Source: Mycobacterium sp. JS623 (GTDB lineage: Bacteria > Actinomycetota > Actinomycetes > Mycobacteriales > Mycobacteriaceae). From it: 64,000 bases of DNA. Positions 32,515-41,436 of the stretch are shown here, in pieces. The position numbers and the translations under genes are program-made. A model generated the notes under the pieces. It saw nothing but the letters and a program-made list of their open reading frames with translations. It was not told the origin of the DNA and searched no databases. Each line of letters begins with the position of its first letter. Within the stretch, counting starts at the first letter, position 1. The DNA lies in NCBI RefSeq assembly GCF_000328565.1, contig NC_019966.1:3038001-3102000 (forward strand). The letters run 5' to 3'.

Positions 32515-33197
32515 GCTCCTCATTGGTGGTCGCAGTCGACGGACCTGCGGGCACTGGAAAGTCTTCAGTGTCAAGGGGTTTAGCCCGATCGCTGGATGCC
32601 CGCTACCTGGACACCGGCGCGATGTACCGGATCGTGACACTGGCGGTTTTGCGCGCCGGAGTCTCGCTGGAGGACGTCGAAGCCATCGGTGCGGCAGCGG
32701 CGTCGGCGGACCTTGCCGTCGGGTATGACCCGGATGAAGACCGCTCTTATCTTGCAGGAGAAGACGTTTCGGTCGAGATCCGTGGCGACGAAGTGACCAA
32801 GGCGGTATCGGCGGTGTCAGCGGTTCCCGTCGTGCGGACGCGGTTGGTGCAATTGCAGCGCGAGTTGGCGGCGGGCCAGGGCAGCGTCGTGGTCGAGGGC
32901 CGCGACATCGGGACGGTCGTGCTGCCCAACGCCGACGTGAAGATCTTCCTGACCGCGTCGGCCGAGGAGCGTGCGCGACGCCGCAACGACCAGAACATCG
33001 CGTCCGGGCTGGCCTCCGACTACGACGCGGTGCTGGCCGACGTCGAGCGGCGTGATCATCTGGATTCGACGCGGGCGGTGTCGCCGTTGCGTGCCGCAGA
33101 CGATGCGGTGGTGGTCGACACCAGCGACATGACCGAGTCGCAGGTCGTGATTCATCTGCTGGAACTGGTCAAGCAGCGGGCCGGGGCGTCGCGATGA
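32511..33197 (+). CDS. cmk: Cytidylate kinase
   Basis: 228 residues; phosphorylates CMP and dCMP. P-loop [38 protein letters not shown] for nucleotide binding, [20 protein letters not shown] and the CMP-binding/lid region [16 protein letters not shown] start overlaps rluB by 4 bp; the stop overlaps der by 4 bp (ATGA). Confidence 0.96.
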   Translation: MSSSLVVAVDGPAGTGKSSVSRGLARSLDARYLDTGAMYRIVTLAVLRAGVSLEDVEAIGAAAASADLAVGYDPDEDRSYLAGEDVSVEIRGDEVTKAVSAVSAVPVVRTRLVQLQRELAAGQGSVVVEGRDIGTVVLPNADVKIFLTASAEERARRRNDQNIASGLASDYDAVLADVERRDHLDSTRAVSPLRAADDAVVVDTSDMTESQVVIHLLELVKQRAGASR

Positions 33198-34597
33198 GCG
33201 AGGGCACCTGGGCCGATGAATCCGATTGGGAGCTCGGCGCGGAAGAGGTTGCCGAGGCGATCGAAGAGGCTGCGGCACCACCACCCGTGGTGGCGATCGT
33301 TGGTCGTCCGAACGTCGGCAAGTCGACGTTGGTGAACCGGATTCTTGGCCGTCGCGAAGCCGTGGTGCAGGACGTTCCTGGTGTAACGCGCGACCGAGTG
33401 TCATATGACGCGCTGTGGTCTGGGCGGCGGTTCGTCGTGCAGGACACCGGCGGCTGGGAGCCGGACGCAAAAGGCTTGCAGCAGTTGGTAGCCGAGCAGG
33501 CGTCTGTCGCGATGCGGACCGCTGATGCGATCGTCTTCGTGGTCGATTCGACGGTGGGGGCGACGACGGCGGACGAGGCCGCGGCTCGCCTGCTGCAGCG
33601 GTCGGGCAAGCCAGTCTTCTTGGCGGCCAATAAAGTTGACAACGAACGCGGTGAGGCCGATGCGGCGGAGCTGTGGTCGTTGGGGCTGGGGGAGCCCAAT
33701 CCTGTCAGTGCGATACACGGCCGCGGCGTAGCCGATCTGCTCGACAAGGTGACCGAGGCGCTGCCCGCGGTGTCCGAGATGGCGTCGGGCGGCGGGGGCC
33801 CACGTCGAGTTGCATTGATAGGCAAGCCAAATGTTGGCAAGAGCTCGCTGCTGAACCGGCTGGCCGGCGACGAACGCTCGGTGGTGCACGACGTGGCGGG
33901 CACAACGGTCGACCCGGTGGACTCGCTGATCGAAATGGACGGCAAGGTCTGGCGTTTCGTTGACACCGCGGGGTTGCGCCGCAAAGTCGGGCAGGCCAGC
34001 GGGCACGAGTTCTATGCGTCGGTGCGCACGCACGGCGCGATCGACGCCGCCGAGGTGGCGATCGTGTTGATCGATGCGTCGCAGCCGCTGACCGAGCAGG
34101 ACCAGCGCGTGCTGACGATGGTGATCGAAGCGGGCCGGGCGCTGGTGTTGGCGTTCAACAAGTGGGATCTGGTCGACGAGGACCGGCGCTATCTGCTGGA
34201 CCGCGAGATCGACTTGCAGCTGTCGCAGTTGCAGTGGGCACCGAGGGTCAACATTTCGGCGAAGACGGGCCGGGCGGTGCAGAAGCTGGTGCCCGCGCTG
34301 GAGACATCGCTGCATTCGTGGGACACCCGGGTGCCGACGGGCCGGCTGAACACGTTCTTCAAGGAGGTCGTGGCGGCGACGCCGCCGCCTGTGCGCGGAG
34401 GTAAGCAGCCGCGAATTCTGTTCGCCACGCAGGCGACTGCGCGCCCGCCGACGTTTGTGTTGTTCACCACAGGTTTTCTCGAGGCTGGCTACCGGCGGTT
34501 CCTTGAGCGGCGGTTACGCGAGACGTTCGGCTTCGAGGGCAGCCCGATCAGGATCAACGTAAGGGTTCGGGAGAAGCGCGGGGCTAGGTCTCGCTGA
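33194..34597 (+). CDS. der: Ribosome-assembly GTPase Der (EngA)
   Basis: 467 residues with two tandem GTPase domains and a C-terminal KH-like domain. G1 loops are [12 protein letters not shown] and [13 protein letters not shown]3 loops are DTGGWEPD and DTAGLRRK; G4 motifs are ANKVDN and FNKWDL. Der is required for maturation of the 50S subunit. The end of the gene ([14 protein letters not shown]) is standard. It closes the parA-like to der run. Confidence 0.96.
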   Translation: MSEGTWADESDWELGAEEVAEAIEEAAAPPPVVAIVGRPNVGKSTLVNRILGRREAVVQDVPGVTRDRVSYDALWSGRRFVVQDTGGWEPDAKGLQQLVAEQASVAMRTADAIVFVVDSTVGATTADEAAARLLQRSGKPVFLAANKVDNERGEADAAELWSLGLGEPNPVSAIHGRGVADLLDKVTEALPAVSEMASGGGGPRRVALIGKPNVGKSSLLNRLAGDERSVVHDVAGTTVDPVDSLIEMDGKVWRFVDTAGLRRKVGQASGHEFYASVRTHGAIDAAEVAIVLIDASQPLTEQDQRVLTMVIEAGRALVLAFNKWDLVDEDRRYLLDREIDLQLSQLQWAPRVNISAKTGRAVQKLVPALETSLHSWDTRVPTGRLNTFFKEVVAATPPPVRGGKQPRILFATQATARPPTFVLFTTGFLEAGYRRFLERRLRETFGFEGSPIRINVRVREKRGARSR

Positions 34598-34640
34598 GCG
34601 ACTTTGGGATCCATCGCTAAGTCTCGATAGGGTTGGGCAA

Positions 34641-35423
34641 ATGCCCGTCTCCCACATGATCCTGATCGCCCTGGCAGGCGTCGGGGCGGGAGCCATCAAC
34701 GCGATCGTCGGCTCGGGCACGCTGATCACCTTCCCGACTTTGGTGGCCCTGGGCTATCCGCCGGTGACGGCGACGATGTCGAATGCGGTCGGGCTGGTGG
34801 CAGGCGGTGTGTCGGGCACGTGGGGGTATCGGCGCGAGCTGCGTGGGCAGTGGCATCGGCTGCGGTGGCAGATCCCGGCGTCGTTGATTGGCGCGTTGTT
34901 GGGGTCCTGGCTGCTGCTGCACCTGCCGGAGACGGTGTTCGAGAAGGTCGTGCCGGTGCTCCTGGTGCTGGCCTTAGGACTCGTCGTGATCGGGCCGAAG
35001 ATCCAGGAGTGGGCGCGGCGGCGAGCCGAGTTGTCCGGCCAGTCCCCGGAACATGTGAGCGGCCGGCGGATGGCGGCGCTGGTGTTCGGGACGTTCGCGA
35101 TCGGGATCTACGGCGGCTACTTCACGGCGGCGCAGGGCATCATGCTGATCGCGGCTATGAGTGCGCTGCTGCCGGAAGACATGCAGCGGATGAATGCGGC
35201 GAAAAACCTGCTCTCGCTGTTGGTGAACATCGTGGCGGCGGTGGCGTACACGGTGGTCGCATTCGACCGGATCAGCTGGGCGGCGGCGGGATTGATTGCG
35301 GCGGGTTCGTTGATCGGTGGGTTCTTGGGCGCACATTACGGGCGGCGGCTGTCGCCGACGGCACTGCGGACGGCGATTGTGATGGTCGGCGCGATCGGGC
35401 TCTATCGACTGGTAACCGTTTAG
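34641..35423 (+). CDS. TSUP-family membrane transporter (TauE/SafE type)
   Basis: 260 residues, seven to eight hydrophobic helices, e.g. HMILIALAGVGAGAINAIVG and VPVLLVLALGLVVIGPKI. GSGTLITFPTLVALGYPPVT near the start and GYFTAAQGIMLIAAMSALLP in the middle are the two repeated signature regions of the sulfite-exporter/TSUP family, which moves sulfite, sulfonates or other organic anions. Substrate unknown. 43 bp after der, and 59 bp before tRNA-Pro. Confidence 0.88.
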   Translation: MPVSHMILIALAGVGAGAINAIVGSGTLITFPTLVALGYPPVTATMSNAVGLVAGGVSGTWGYRRELRGQWHRLRWQIPASLIGALLGSWLLLHLPETVFEKVVPVLLVLALGLVVIGPKIQEWARRRAELSGQSPEHVSGRRMAALVFGTFAIGIYGGYFTAAQGIMLIAAMSALLPEDMQRMNAAKNLLSLLVNIVAAVAYTVVAFDRISWAAAGLIAAGSLIGGFLGAHYGRRLSPTALRTAIVMVGAIGLYRLVTV

Positions 35424-35482
35424 GGAGCGAGGGCAGTCTGCGGTAGGCTTTCGACCTGCTGCTGGCGACCCCAGCAGCACCG

Positions 35483-35559
35483 CGGGCTGTGGCGCAGTTT
35501 GGTAGCGCACTTGACTGGGGGTCAAGTGGTCGCAGGTTCAAATCCTGTCAGCCCGACCA
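35483..35559 (+). tRNA. tRNA-Pro (anticodon GGG)
   Basis: 77 bases with a full cloverleaf: acceptor CGGGCTG pairs with CAGCCCG, discriminator A, and CCA is encoded. Anticodon arm CTTGA-CTGGGGG-TCAAG gives anticodon GGG; the T-arm is GCAGG-TTCAAAT-CCTGT. The gene content changes from housekeeping to broken and accessory genes just after its 3' end, so it may be an integration site. Confidence 0.95.
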
Positions 35560-35579
35560 AACAAATCTCGCTGGCGCTG

Positions 35580-35770
35580 CGCAGGGGAGGACCGGCCTCC
35601 GTGCGTCGTGCGATCGGCTGGTACCGCACCCACGGCAGGCTGCGCTGCGGTGACCAGGTCGCCATGGCCGCCGACGCGCGGGCCAGCTATAAAAGCCGAC
35701 ATCGCCGCCGACTCACCGCCGGGGCTGAACGATCGGCCCGGCGCGATATCCGGAGCGCTCATTGAAAGGC
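35580..35770 (+). pseudogene. Relaxase (MobF/TraA-like) fragment
   Basis: The frame from 35601 reads VRRAIGWYRTHGRLRCGDQV, then AMAADARASY, and after a frame change at about 35690 continues KADIAADSPPGLNDRPG and ALIERRLT. This order resembles the helicase part of conjugative MobF/TraA relaxases (GD-xx-AMA-x-DA-xx-AY ... D-x-AAG ... LN-x-R). No start, no complete domain and at least one frameshift. It begins about 20 bp after tRNA-Pro, consistent with a leftover of an integrated conjugative element. The family assignment is from memory and is moderate at best. Confidence 0.4.
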
Positions 35771-35772
35771 GC

Positions 35773-35803
35773 TTGACCCTCCCCCTGGGGGAAACTCCAC
35801 TGT
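35773..35803 (+). promoter_or_regulatory. MerR-type promoter with operator in a long spacer
   Basis: TTGACC (35773-35778), then a 19-bp spacer holding the palindrome TCCCCC-T-GGGGGA (35780-35792), then CACTGT (35798-35803). A 19-bp spacer carrying a palindrome is the hallmark of promoters activated by MerR-family regulators. It lies seven bases before the NTF2-like ATG at 35810, so the transcript would be nearly leaderless. A broken MerR-family gene lies 1-2 kb away. Confidence 0.65.
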
Positions 35804-35809
35804 GGCGGT

Positions 35810-36160
35810 ATGACCAACACCGACACCACTTGGGATGCGTTGCCCGCCGTGGTGACCACGTACCTGACCGCTCACCAGACTCGGGATGTGGCCACTGCCA
35901 TCAGCACCTTCACCGCCGACGTCGCCGTCACCGACGAGGGTCGCACCGTCCAGGGACGGCGGGACATCGGCGCCTGGCTGCACAGCGCAGGCAGCGGGTA
36001 CATTTTCACCACCAACTTCGCCGGCGCCGATGTGCCCGATCCTGAGCATGTAGACGTAGTCCAGCGCCTGGAAGGCGACTTCCCGGGTGGGGTGGTCGAT
36101 CTGCATTACCGGTTCACCCTGGACGGCGATCTGATCAGCGGACTCGTGATCGAGCCCTGA
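35810..36160 (+). CDS. NTF2/SnoaL-like small protein
   Basis: 116 residues of one cone-shaped alpha+beta barrel: VVTTYLTAHQTRDVATAIST, then FTADVAVTDEGRTVQGRRDI and DLHYRFTLDGDLISGLVIEP. This is the SnoaL-like/NTF2-like fold, used by cyclases, isomerases and ligand-binding proteins. The only apparently intact gene in the broken stretch after tRNA-Pro. It has a MerR-type promoter directly upstream, and a decayed short-chain dehydrogenase begins one base after its stop; the two probably formed one detoxification or redox operon. Confidence 0.78.
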   Translation: MTNTDTTWDALPAVVTTYLTAHQTRDVATAISTFTADVAVTDEGRTVQGRRDIGAWLHSAGSGYIFTTNFAGADVPDPEHVDVVQRLEGDFPGGVVDLHYRFTLDGDLISGLVIEP

Positions 36161-36161
36161 T

Positions 36162-36660
36162 ATGGCATCGCAGATTTGGTTCATCACCGGAGGCACCCCC
36201 GGTGGATTCGGAATGGCTTACGCCGAGGCGGCATTGGAGATCGGCGACCGGGTAGTGCTCACCGCACGCCGCCCCGCGGAGTTGGACGGTTTCCGAGGTC
36301 CTCCGCGAAGAGGTTGCGCCGCTGGGCATCCGGGTGATGGCCGTGGAGCCGGGAGCATTCCGAACCCGGGCTTACGCGGGTTTCGTCGACTAGCCCATCG
36401 CAGAGTCCATCGCCGACTACCGGCCGATGCTGGAGGGTGTCCGCGCGACGATGGTCGACGAGAACGGTGCGCAGCCCGGCGATCCGCGGCGCGGCGCGCG
36501 CGCCGTCATCGCCGCTATGAGGCAGGATCCGCCGCCCAACCGACTGGTATTGGGCAGTGCCGGATTCGACGCCGTCGTCTCCGCACTCGAGGGCGTGCTG
36601 GCCGACGTTCGAGCGAACGAAGCGTTGTCCCGCGGCGCCGACTTCGCGCCGGGAGACTGA
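36162..36660 (+). pseudogene. Short-chain dehydrogenase/reductase, internally deleted
   Basis: ATG 36162 begins MASQIWFITGGTPGGFGMAY, the SDR cofactor motif (TGxxxGxG variant), and continues to about residue 45. The frame then jumps to EVLREEVAPLGIRVMAVEPG and runs to the end with an in-frame TAG at 36391. The C-terminal half (AFRTRAYAGFVD, RGARAVIAAM) is typical of SDRs. The central region with the NAG and catalytic YxxxK motifs is missing, so no active enzyme can be made. Last partner of the NTF2-like gene. Confidence 0.8.
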
Positions 36661-36675
36661 GCAGCGCCCTTCGGC

Positions 36676-36821
36676 GGTCCGGCCCACGGTGGTGCTGGTG
36701 CGCGCAGCTTTCGCCGACTTCTCGAGCTGGAATCGCAGACGGTGCAGGTCGAGACGTCGCACGCCGTGTAGGTCTCTCAGCCCGAGGCAGTCGCCGATCT
36801 GGTCGGCGAAGCCGCGCGCCT
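36676..36821 (+). pseudogene. Alpha/beta hydrolase remnant
   Basis: RPTVVLVRAAFADFSSWN is the beginning of an alpha/beta hydrolase of the PTVVLVHGAFADASSW type, with His of the oxyanion region lost. It is followed directly by RTVQVETSHAV, TAG, VSQPEAVADLVGEAAR, which matches the C-terminal end of such proteins (catalytic His segment SHxVxxSxPxxVxxLI). Nearly the whole middle is deleted, and a stop interrupts the end (36769-36771). The tail overlaps the MerR pseudogene on the other strand. Confidence 0.6.
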
Positions 36822-37666
36822 CTCCGTCTCATGGCCACCGAGGCGCCGGTCCGCGCCAGCCGGGGCGAGCCGAAAGACGGGCCAGCCGATCTCTGTTCGC
36901 CACCTGGACGGGTCGTCGGTGTCACGAGGCCCGACCCGGTAGGTCTCCTGTATCGGTCCGTCGACGGCCAACGCATGAGTGACGACCCAGGAACCGAGGC
37001 GGCCATAGGTGACATCGATGTCGTCGTGGGGCCCGGCATGGGCGGTGATGGCGAGGTCGGCTGCCGGGAGCTCCAGGACGCCGATCCGACCGGATGGCCG
37101 GGGCATACGCACCGGCCGGAAGACCGTCATCACCCCAGCGCCGTGCGCGAACAGCGCGTTCGCATAGTGTCCGCCGGGGGGTCCTGTGCGTTCCTCGGGC
37201 GGGAACGCCGGTCCAGTTCCGTCATCGCTGCGTCGTACCAGCTGAGCGAATCATTCAGGCGCACATGATCACTGATCGCGGCGACGGTCCGAGCGGGCAT
37301 CGACCGGAGCTCGACGTGAATGTCGGCTGGATCCGGGCGCAAAAGCCGACGTAGCGATACCACGGCGGCCTGGGTTCGGTTCAGCTCGGCTTCCAGGCGG
37401 CGGAGGTGGCTGGCGATCACCTCGGCCCGCTGCTGCGGATCGTCGGTGGCCAGGATCGAACGAACCTCTGCCAGCGGCACGTCGAGCCGCCGGAGCTGAT
37501 GAATGACCTGCGCGATCGGGATCTGCTCGGGCTCGTAATAGCGGTAGCCCGAGAAGGGGTCGACAGTCGCGGGTTCGAGGAGTGCGGCCTCGTGGTAGCG
37601 CCGCAACGTCCGCACGCTCAGGTGCGTCACCGTCGCGAACTCGCCGATGGTCAGTTGGGAACCCAT
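36777..37666 (-). pseudogene. MerR-family regulator with effector-binding domain, frameshifted
   Basis: ATG 37666, preceded by AGGAGG at good spacing, opens with SQLTIGEFATVTHLSVRTLR and RYHEAALLEPATVDPFSGYR, the MerR winged-helix, then a coiled-coil region (LRRLEAELNRTQAAVVSLRR). A GyrI-like effector-binding domain follows, but in another frame (GGHYANALFAHGAGVMTVFR, then GVLELPAADLAITAHAGPHD). The break falls in a run of six G (37176-37181, plus strand), so a one-base slip explains it: mutation, sequencing error or phase variation. Both halves are otherwise intact. It is the natural regulator of the MerR-type promoter at 35773. Confidence 0.8.
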
Positions 37667-37746
37667 GACCAAATTCCTCCTTGTCCCCGCCGGGAAGGCC
37701 GGACTGTCCGCACTGCAGAACTTAGCGCTCCTTGCCGCGTCGTCGG

Positions 37747-37950
37747 CCTGACCGGCACCTACTACCATCCGGTCGGCACATGCGCGATGGGCACCGGACC
37801 CGGTGCAGTCGTCGGACCCGATCTGCGGGTACACGGACTGACCGGGGGTGCGGGTGGCCGACGCGTCGGTCATGCCGCAGACCGCGCCAGTGAACACGAA
37901 TGCGGCCGCGTTCATGATCGACGAACGGCCGCCGATCTCATCCACGCCAT
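37747..37950 (+). pseudogene. GMC oxidoreductase C-terminal remnant
   Basis: YHPVGTCAMGTGPGAVVGPD and LRVHGLTG in one frame, then VRVADASVMPQTAPVNTNAA and AFMIDE in the next, then AADLIH back in another. In order these are the classic C-terminal signature of GMC flavoenzymes (choline dehydrogenase type; the HPVGTC His is catalytic). Two frame changes, near 37848 and 37928, and no N-terminal FAD domain. The rest of the 450-bp gap between the MerR gene and the next membrane protein shows nothing recognisable. Confidence 0.75.
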
Positions 37951-38170
37951 TGCAGCGCAACGGATTCCGGTGCCGCTGGACGTTCAGGACAGCACCCTCG
38001 GGCGGCAGCGGGCATCGGCGCGACCACAGCCTCACTGTCGATAGGCATCGCCATCGTCGGATCTGGTTCCTGACGCCATCAAGGTCGACCAGGCTGTCGC
38101 GCAGACAGACGAGCTCAGCGTGATCCACCGCAAAAGTTTGACGCCGTTCTGCGCGGGTACGTCTCGGACC

Positions 38171-39205
38171 ATGCAGGGCGCGGCGTCATCGATCTTGTTG
38201 GTCGCCGATCCCGGCGCCCCGGCGGTGATCGCCCAACGGCTGTCCGATTCGCTGCCGGACGCGCTGACTGACGGGACGCCCGCAGATGACTCGTGGGAGG
38301 TGTCTGTGCGTCGTCACGCCTACCCCATCGACGAGCACGCCGAAGTCTCCGCCGTGGTCGACATCATCGACCCGGGTGGCGAGACGGAAGACATCGTCAT
38401 CTACCTCACCGATTTGCCCCGACGCCGGGGAACGACGCCGGTATTAGCCGACATCAGCGTGCCTGACCGGCTCGCTGTGATTTCCATACCCGGGGTAGGC
38501 GGTGTACTTGTCGATCGCCGGGTGAGGAACTTGGCGCAGACCGTCGTGGCCGAGGTGACGGAACGGTCGAGGAACCACAGCCAGTCGGTGAAGCGGCTGA
38601 CGCGGATACAGGACGACGACGTTGTCCGCTACGTCGGGCCGTCAGCCCTGTCACGCCTACGGCTTCTGGCAGGGATGGTTTACGCCAATCGACCGTGGCG
38701 ATTGGTTACCGGCATGTCGAAAGTGATGATGGCGGCGTTCGCCGCTGGGGCCGTAAGCCTTGCATACCCGACGATTTGGCAGTTGTCGGCCACCATGGGC
38801 CCCTGGCGGCTGACCGCGGCAACGATCTTGGCCAGCACAGCTCTGATCGCGTGGCTCATCGTTGAACACAACCTGTGGGAACGCCCCGACTCGGCCGAGG
38901 CACGCGACCGCGCGGTCCTGTACAACGCAGCAACTGTCGTCACCCTGACAATCGGCGTCATCATTTTCCACGCCGCGCTGTTCATCTTGCTGTTGCTGAC
39001 CGCCTGGTGGACCCTGCCGCCGAATATGGTCGCACAAAACATCGGCCATCCCGTCGAGCTCTCAACCCTGTTGCTCATGGCGTGGTTGGTAGCGGCAGTC
39101 GCCACATTGGGCGGTGCCCTGGGATCGGGGATGGAAGACGACGAGGCCGTCAAGGCGGCGGCATATGGCGTTCGGCAACGCCAGCGATTCGACACTTCGA
39201 ACTGA
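38171..39205 (+). CDS. Multi-pass membrane protein, unknown
   Basis: 344 residues from ATG 38171 (MQGAASSILLVADPGAPAVI); a GTG at 38120 would add 17. The first 180 residues are soluble, Arg/Asp-rich, with a nucleotide-like pattern but no known motif. The second half has four or five hydrophobic helices, e.g. VTLTIGVIIFHAALFILLLL and LSTLLLMAWLVAAVATLGG. The end (KAAAYGVRQRQRF) is basic and cytoplasmic. I do not recognise the family. First intact gene after the decayed stretch; the 115 bp that follow hold no gene. Confidence 0.7.
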   Translation: MQGAASSILLVADPGAPAVIAQRLSDSLPDALTDGTPADDSWEVSVRRHAYPIDEHAEVSAVVDIIDPGGETEDIVIYLTDLPRRRGTTPVLADISVPDRLAVISIPGVGGVLVDRRVRNLAQTVVAEVTERSRNHSQSVKRLTRIQDDDVVRYVGPSALSRLRLLAGMVYANRPWRLVTGMSKVMMAAFAAGAVSLAYPTIWQLSATMGPWRLTAATILASTALIAWLIVEHNLWERPDSAEARDRAVLYNAATVVTLTIGVIIFHAALFILLLLTAWWTLPPNMVAQNIGHPVELSTLLLMAWLVAAVATLGGALGSGMEDDEAVKAAAYGVRQRQRFDTSN

Positions 39206-39320
39206 CGCACCTCCCTCCCGCCGTTGCACCGTGAAACACACCGAGGCACAGCCGAAGCCCGGCTACTATCGCCGGCGCTGAGGCACCTCTCGCCGAGGCT
39301 GTCGGACCCGCTCGCGGGGT

Positions 39321-39638
39321 CTAGGGTTGGGCCCGCCACGGGGTGAGAGTCTTCGAAATAACCGGCTTGGTCGTGGATTTCGCGGCGCCCGACGAGAGTT
39401 CCACGTCGCTGCCCGGTATGTCGTCGTCGCAGAACCCGTCCGGCCCGGCACATTGACCACTGGTCTCTGCATCGTTGAGTTGGTCTTGCACCTTCTGGTG
39501 CCCGGCGTCGACCTGCAGGCAGTTCGGCGTGCCCTCGTTGCAGACAGCAAAAGCAGGCGCGGCGGGGATGGCGCCGAACAGCGCTCCTGCGATGATGGCG
39601 GCGCTGCCGATGAGCGTCGCGATCTTGGAATGCTTCAT
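39321..39638 (-). CDS. Small secreted protein, unknown
   Basis: 105 residues with a clear Sec signal: MKHSKIATLIGSAAIIAGAL, then FGAIPAAPAFA and cleavage before VCNEG. The mature 75 residues have four Cys (VCNEGTPNCLQVDAG, GQCAGPDGFCDDD), suggesting two disulfides or a small metal site, then a Ser/Thr-rich tail. Start ATG 39638 with GGAAGAAAC upstream. Alone on its strand with about 200 bp on the right that hold no gene. Confidence 0.75.
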   Translation of the reverse strand: MKHSKIATLIGSAAIIAGALFGAIPAAPAFAVCNEGTPNCLQVDAGHQKVQDQLNDAETSGQCAGPDGFCDDDIPGSDVELSSGAAKSTTKPVISKTLTPWRAQP

Positions 39639-39841
39639 GGGGTTTCTTCCTGTGCCAGTAGCGTCGCCCAGCTGGGCGCATTTGCATATTCGCGCTACAG
39701 GAAGCCGCCGCGTAATCGCCACGAAGTCTGATTTGGTTAGCCGAGAAGGAAGGGTTTTCTATCCGATGAGCAAGGCCGAGATTTCGCGGCCGAGCGCGCT
39801 GCACGGCGTGGATGCCAGTGCGAGAGAAGATTCGCACGAAC

Positions 39842-40777
39842 TTACTGCGGGTGCGTCGCCAGGTACTCGCCGGCCGGGATCGGCTCGGTCGCAACGAAAC
39901 CGATCGGCAGCAGCACGTCACCGGCGGTCGTCGGGTAGTAGACCTCCCACCGGTAATAGCCGGTGAATGCTGTCGGGTCGGCCGCGAGCACCGCCGCGTA
40001 GTCGTTGACCGCCTGCACGTACGCGTTCGCGTTGTTGTACCGGTAGATCGCGTGATCACGGTCGGTGGCAAAGCCATTGGCGGCCAACATTCGACCGGCC
40101 GCCATGATGCTGTCTCGGGGCGAGTTGATGTCGCCGCCTTCTCCATAAGCCGCGAACGTCGACGGCATGAACTGCATGGGACCTTGTGCGCCAGCCGTGC
40201 TCACACCGTTGATTCGCCCCAAGCGCGTCTCGATCAGATTGATCGCCGCCAAGTAGTTCCAGCCCACACCCGACGCCGACTCCGCCTCGCGGTAGTCACT
40301 CAAGAGCTCCGCAGCCGGGGCCGGAGCCTCAATGCGCCACGCCGGCACGGTGTCCGTCGCATGTGCCAACGTCCCAAGCTGCCGACGGGCATCCACATTG
40401 AGGTCGTAAACCCCAAGCATCGACGCCGGAATTCGCGCGCGCGTGACCTCGTCCCACTCGGGGTGGCGCCCAATGGCGCGATAAGCCGCCTGCTGTCGGC
40501 GAGCCGCTTCCACCAAAGCCGCCCCCGACGCCGACGGGTCATGCAGGACCTGTTCGTCGGCGACCAGATCGTCGGCCAACTGCGCCGGATCCGCCGCCAG
40601 CCTGGGTTGCGCGCCCGTAGGCCCCGGCTCCCTCGGTTCGTCGAGCATGGTTGCGCTGACCGGCCCACCGCCGGGCGACGTCACAGGCGCTGCAGTGTCC
40701 GGCGGTCTCGACATCGAACAACCGGCTAATGCAAGCAAGGTTGCGGTAAATGCAAGAGCTGAAAGTCGTTGCAGCAC
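39842..40777 (-). CDS. Lipoprotein with lytic transglycosylase-like domain
   Basis: 311 residues. The N-terminus is a lipoprotein signal ending LALAGCSM (lipid on Cys about 20), followed by a Pro/Thr-rich tether. The second half has an SLT-type muramidase core: NYLAAINLIETRLGRINGVS with the catalytic Glu, GAQGPMQFMPSTFAAYGEGG, and a helix of YRYNNANAYVQAVNDYAA. It would cleave peptidoglycan between MurNAc and GlcNAc at the outer face of the membrane. GTG start at 40777, 11 bp after the TetR stop, so the two may be one transcript. Confidence 0.85.
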   Translation of the reverse strand: MLQRLSALAFTATLLALAGCSMSRPPDTAAPVTSPGGGPVSATMLDEPREPGPTGAQPRLAADPAQLADDLVADEQVLHDPSASGAALVEAARRQQAAYRAIGRHPEWDEVTRARIPASMLGVYDLNVDARRQLGTLAHATDTVPAWRIEAPAPAAELLSDYREAESASGVGWNYLAAINLIETRLGRINGVSTAGAQGPMQFMPSTFAAYGEGGDINSPRDSIMAAGRMLAANGFATDRDHAIYRYNNANAYVQAVNDYAAVLAADPTAFTGYYRWEVYYPTTAGDVLLPIGFVATEPIPAGEYLATHPQ

Positions 40778-40788
40778 AATAAGTCCTG

Positions 40789-41436
40789 TCAGATCGACCG
40801 GGTGATGCCGCGAACCACGGCCACGCAGAGGTCAGCGCACACGGCCGCCACTTCGTCCGTGGTCTCCTGCGGATTCTCCAGCCACGCTTCGATGAGTTGG
40901 TTCACGCCGCCGACCATGAACAACGCGCTTCGCCGCAAGTCGGCGGGATTCGGGGTTTCCCCGCTCAAGACGTCAGGGGCATGCTGGATGACCAGATCGG
41001 TGATCATGTCGAGGATTTGCGTGCGGTGCTGCGCCAGGCCCGGAACGCTGCTCACGTCGCCGGTAGCGATGCGGTGCACGTGCGGGTCGGCGGCGATGAT
41101 GTCCAGGAACGCCGTCAGCGCTGATCGAAGTTTGTCGCCGAGCGTCCCTGGGTCGCCGATCCCGGCGACAAGGAGCGCCTCGAGCAGTTGATCCCGCACG
41201 TCGTCGGAGATCGCAAATAGCAGCGCCTCGCGGTTCGGGAACTGCTCGTAGAAATAGCGCGAGGTCAACCCCGCCTCATTGCAAACCCCGCGGACCGTCA
41301 CCTCGGTGACTCCCGACTCGCCCCAGGTGCGCCGGCCGGCAGCGAGCAGCTTTCGGCGGCGTTCGGCGCGGCGGTCGGTTGCGCTGATACCGCCGTATTC
41401 GCGCACCACCTCCGCGCGCTTCATTGACAGCACCAT
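40789..41436 (-). CDS. TetR-family regulator beside MpaB-type oxygenase
   Basis: 215 residues. Helix-turn-helix: RKLLAAGRRTWGESGVTEVT, then VRGVCNEAGLTSRYFYEQFP. The C-terminal region is a typical helical ligand domain. Starts at 41436 or 41424 (KRAEVVREYG) are possible; the second leaves the -35 box of the opposite promoter just outside the gene. Divergent from the MpaB-type oxygenase, a common pairing (e.g. LcpR-type regulators with latex-clearing proteins), so it probably represses that gene. Confidence 0.85.
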   Translation of the reverse strand: MVLSMKRAEVVREYGGISATDRRAERRRKLLAAGRRTWGESGVTEVTVRGVCNEAGLTSRYFYEQFPNREALLFAISDDVRDQLLEALLVAGIGDPGTLGDKLRSALTAFLDIIAADPHVHRIATGDVSSVPGLAQHRTQILDMITDLVIQHAPDVLSGETPNPADLRRSALFMVGGVNQLIEAWLENPQETTDEVAAVCADLCVAVVRGITRSI

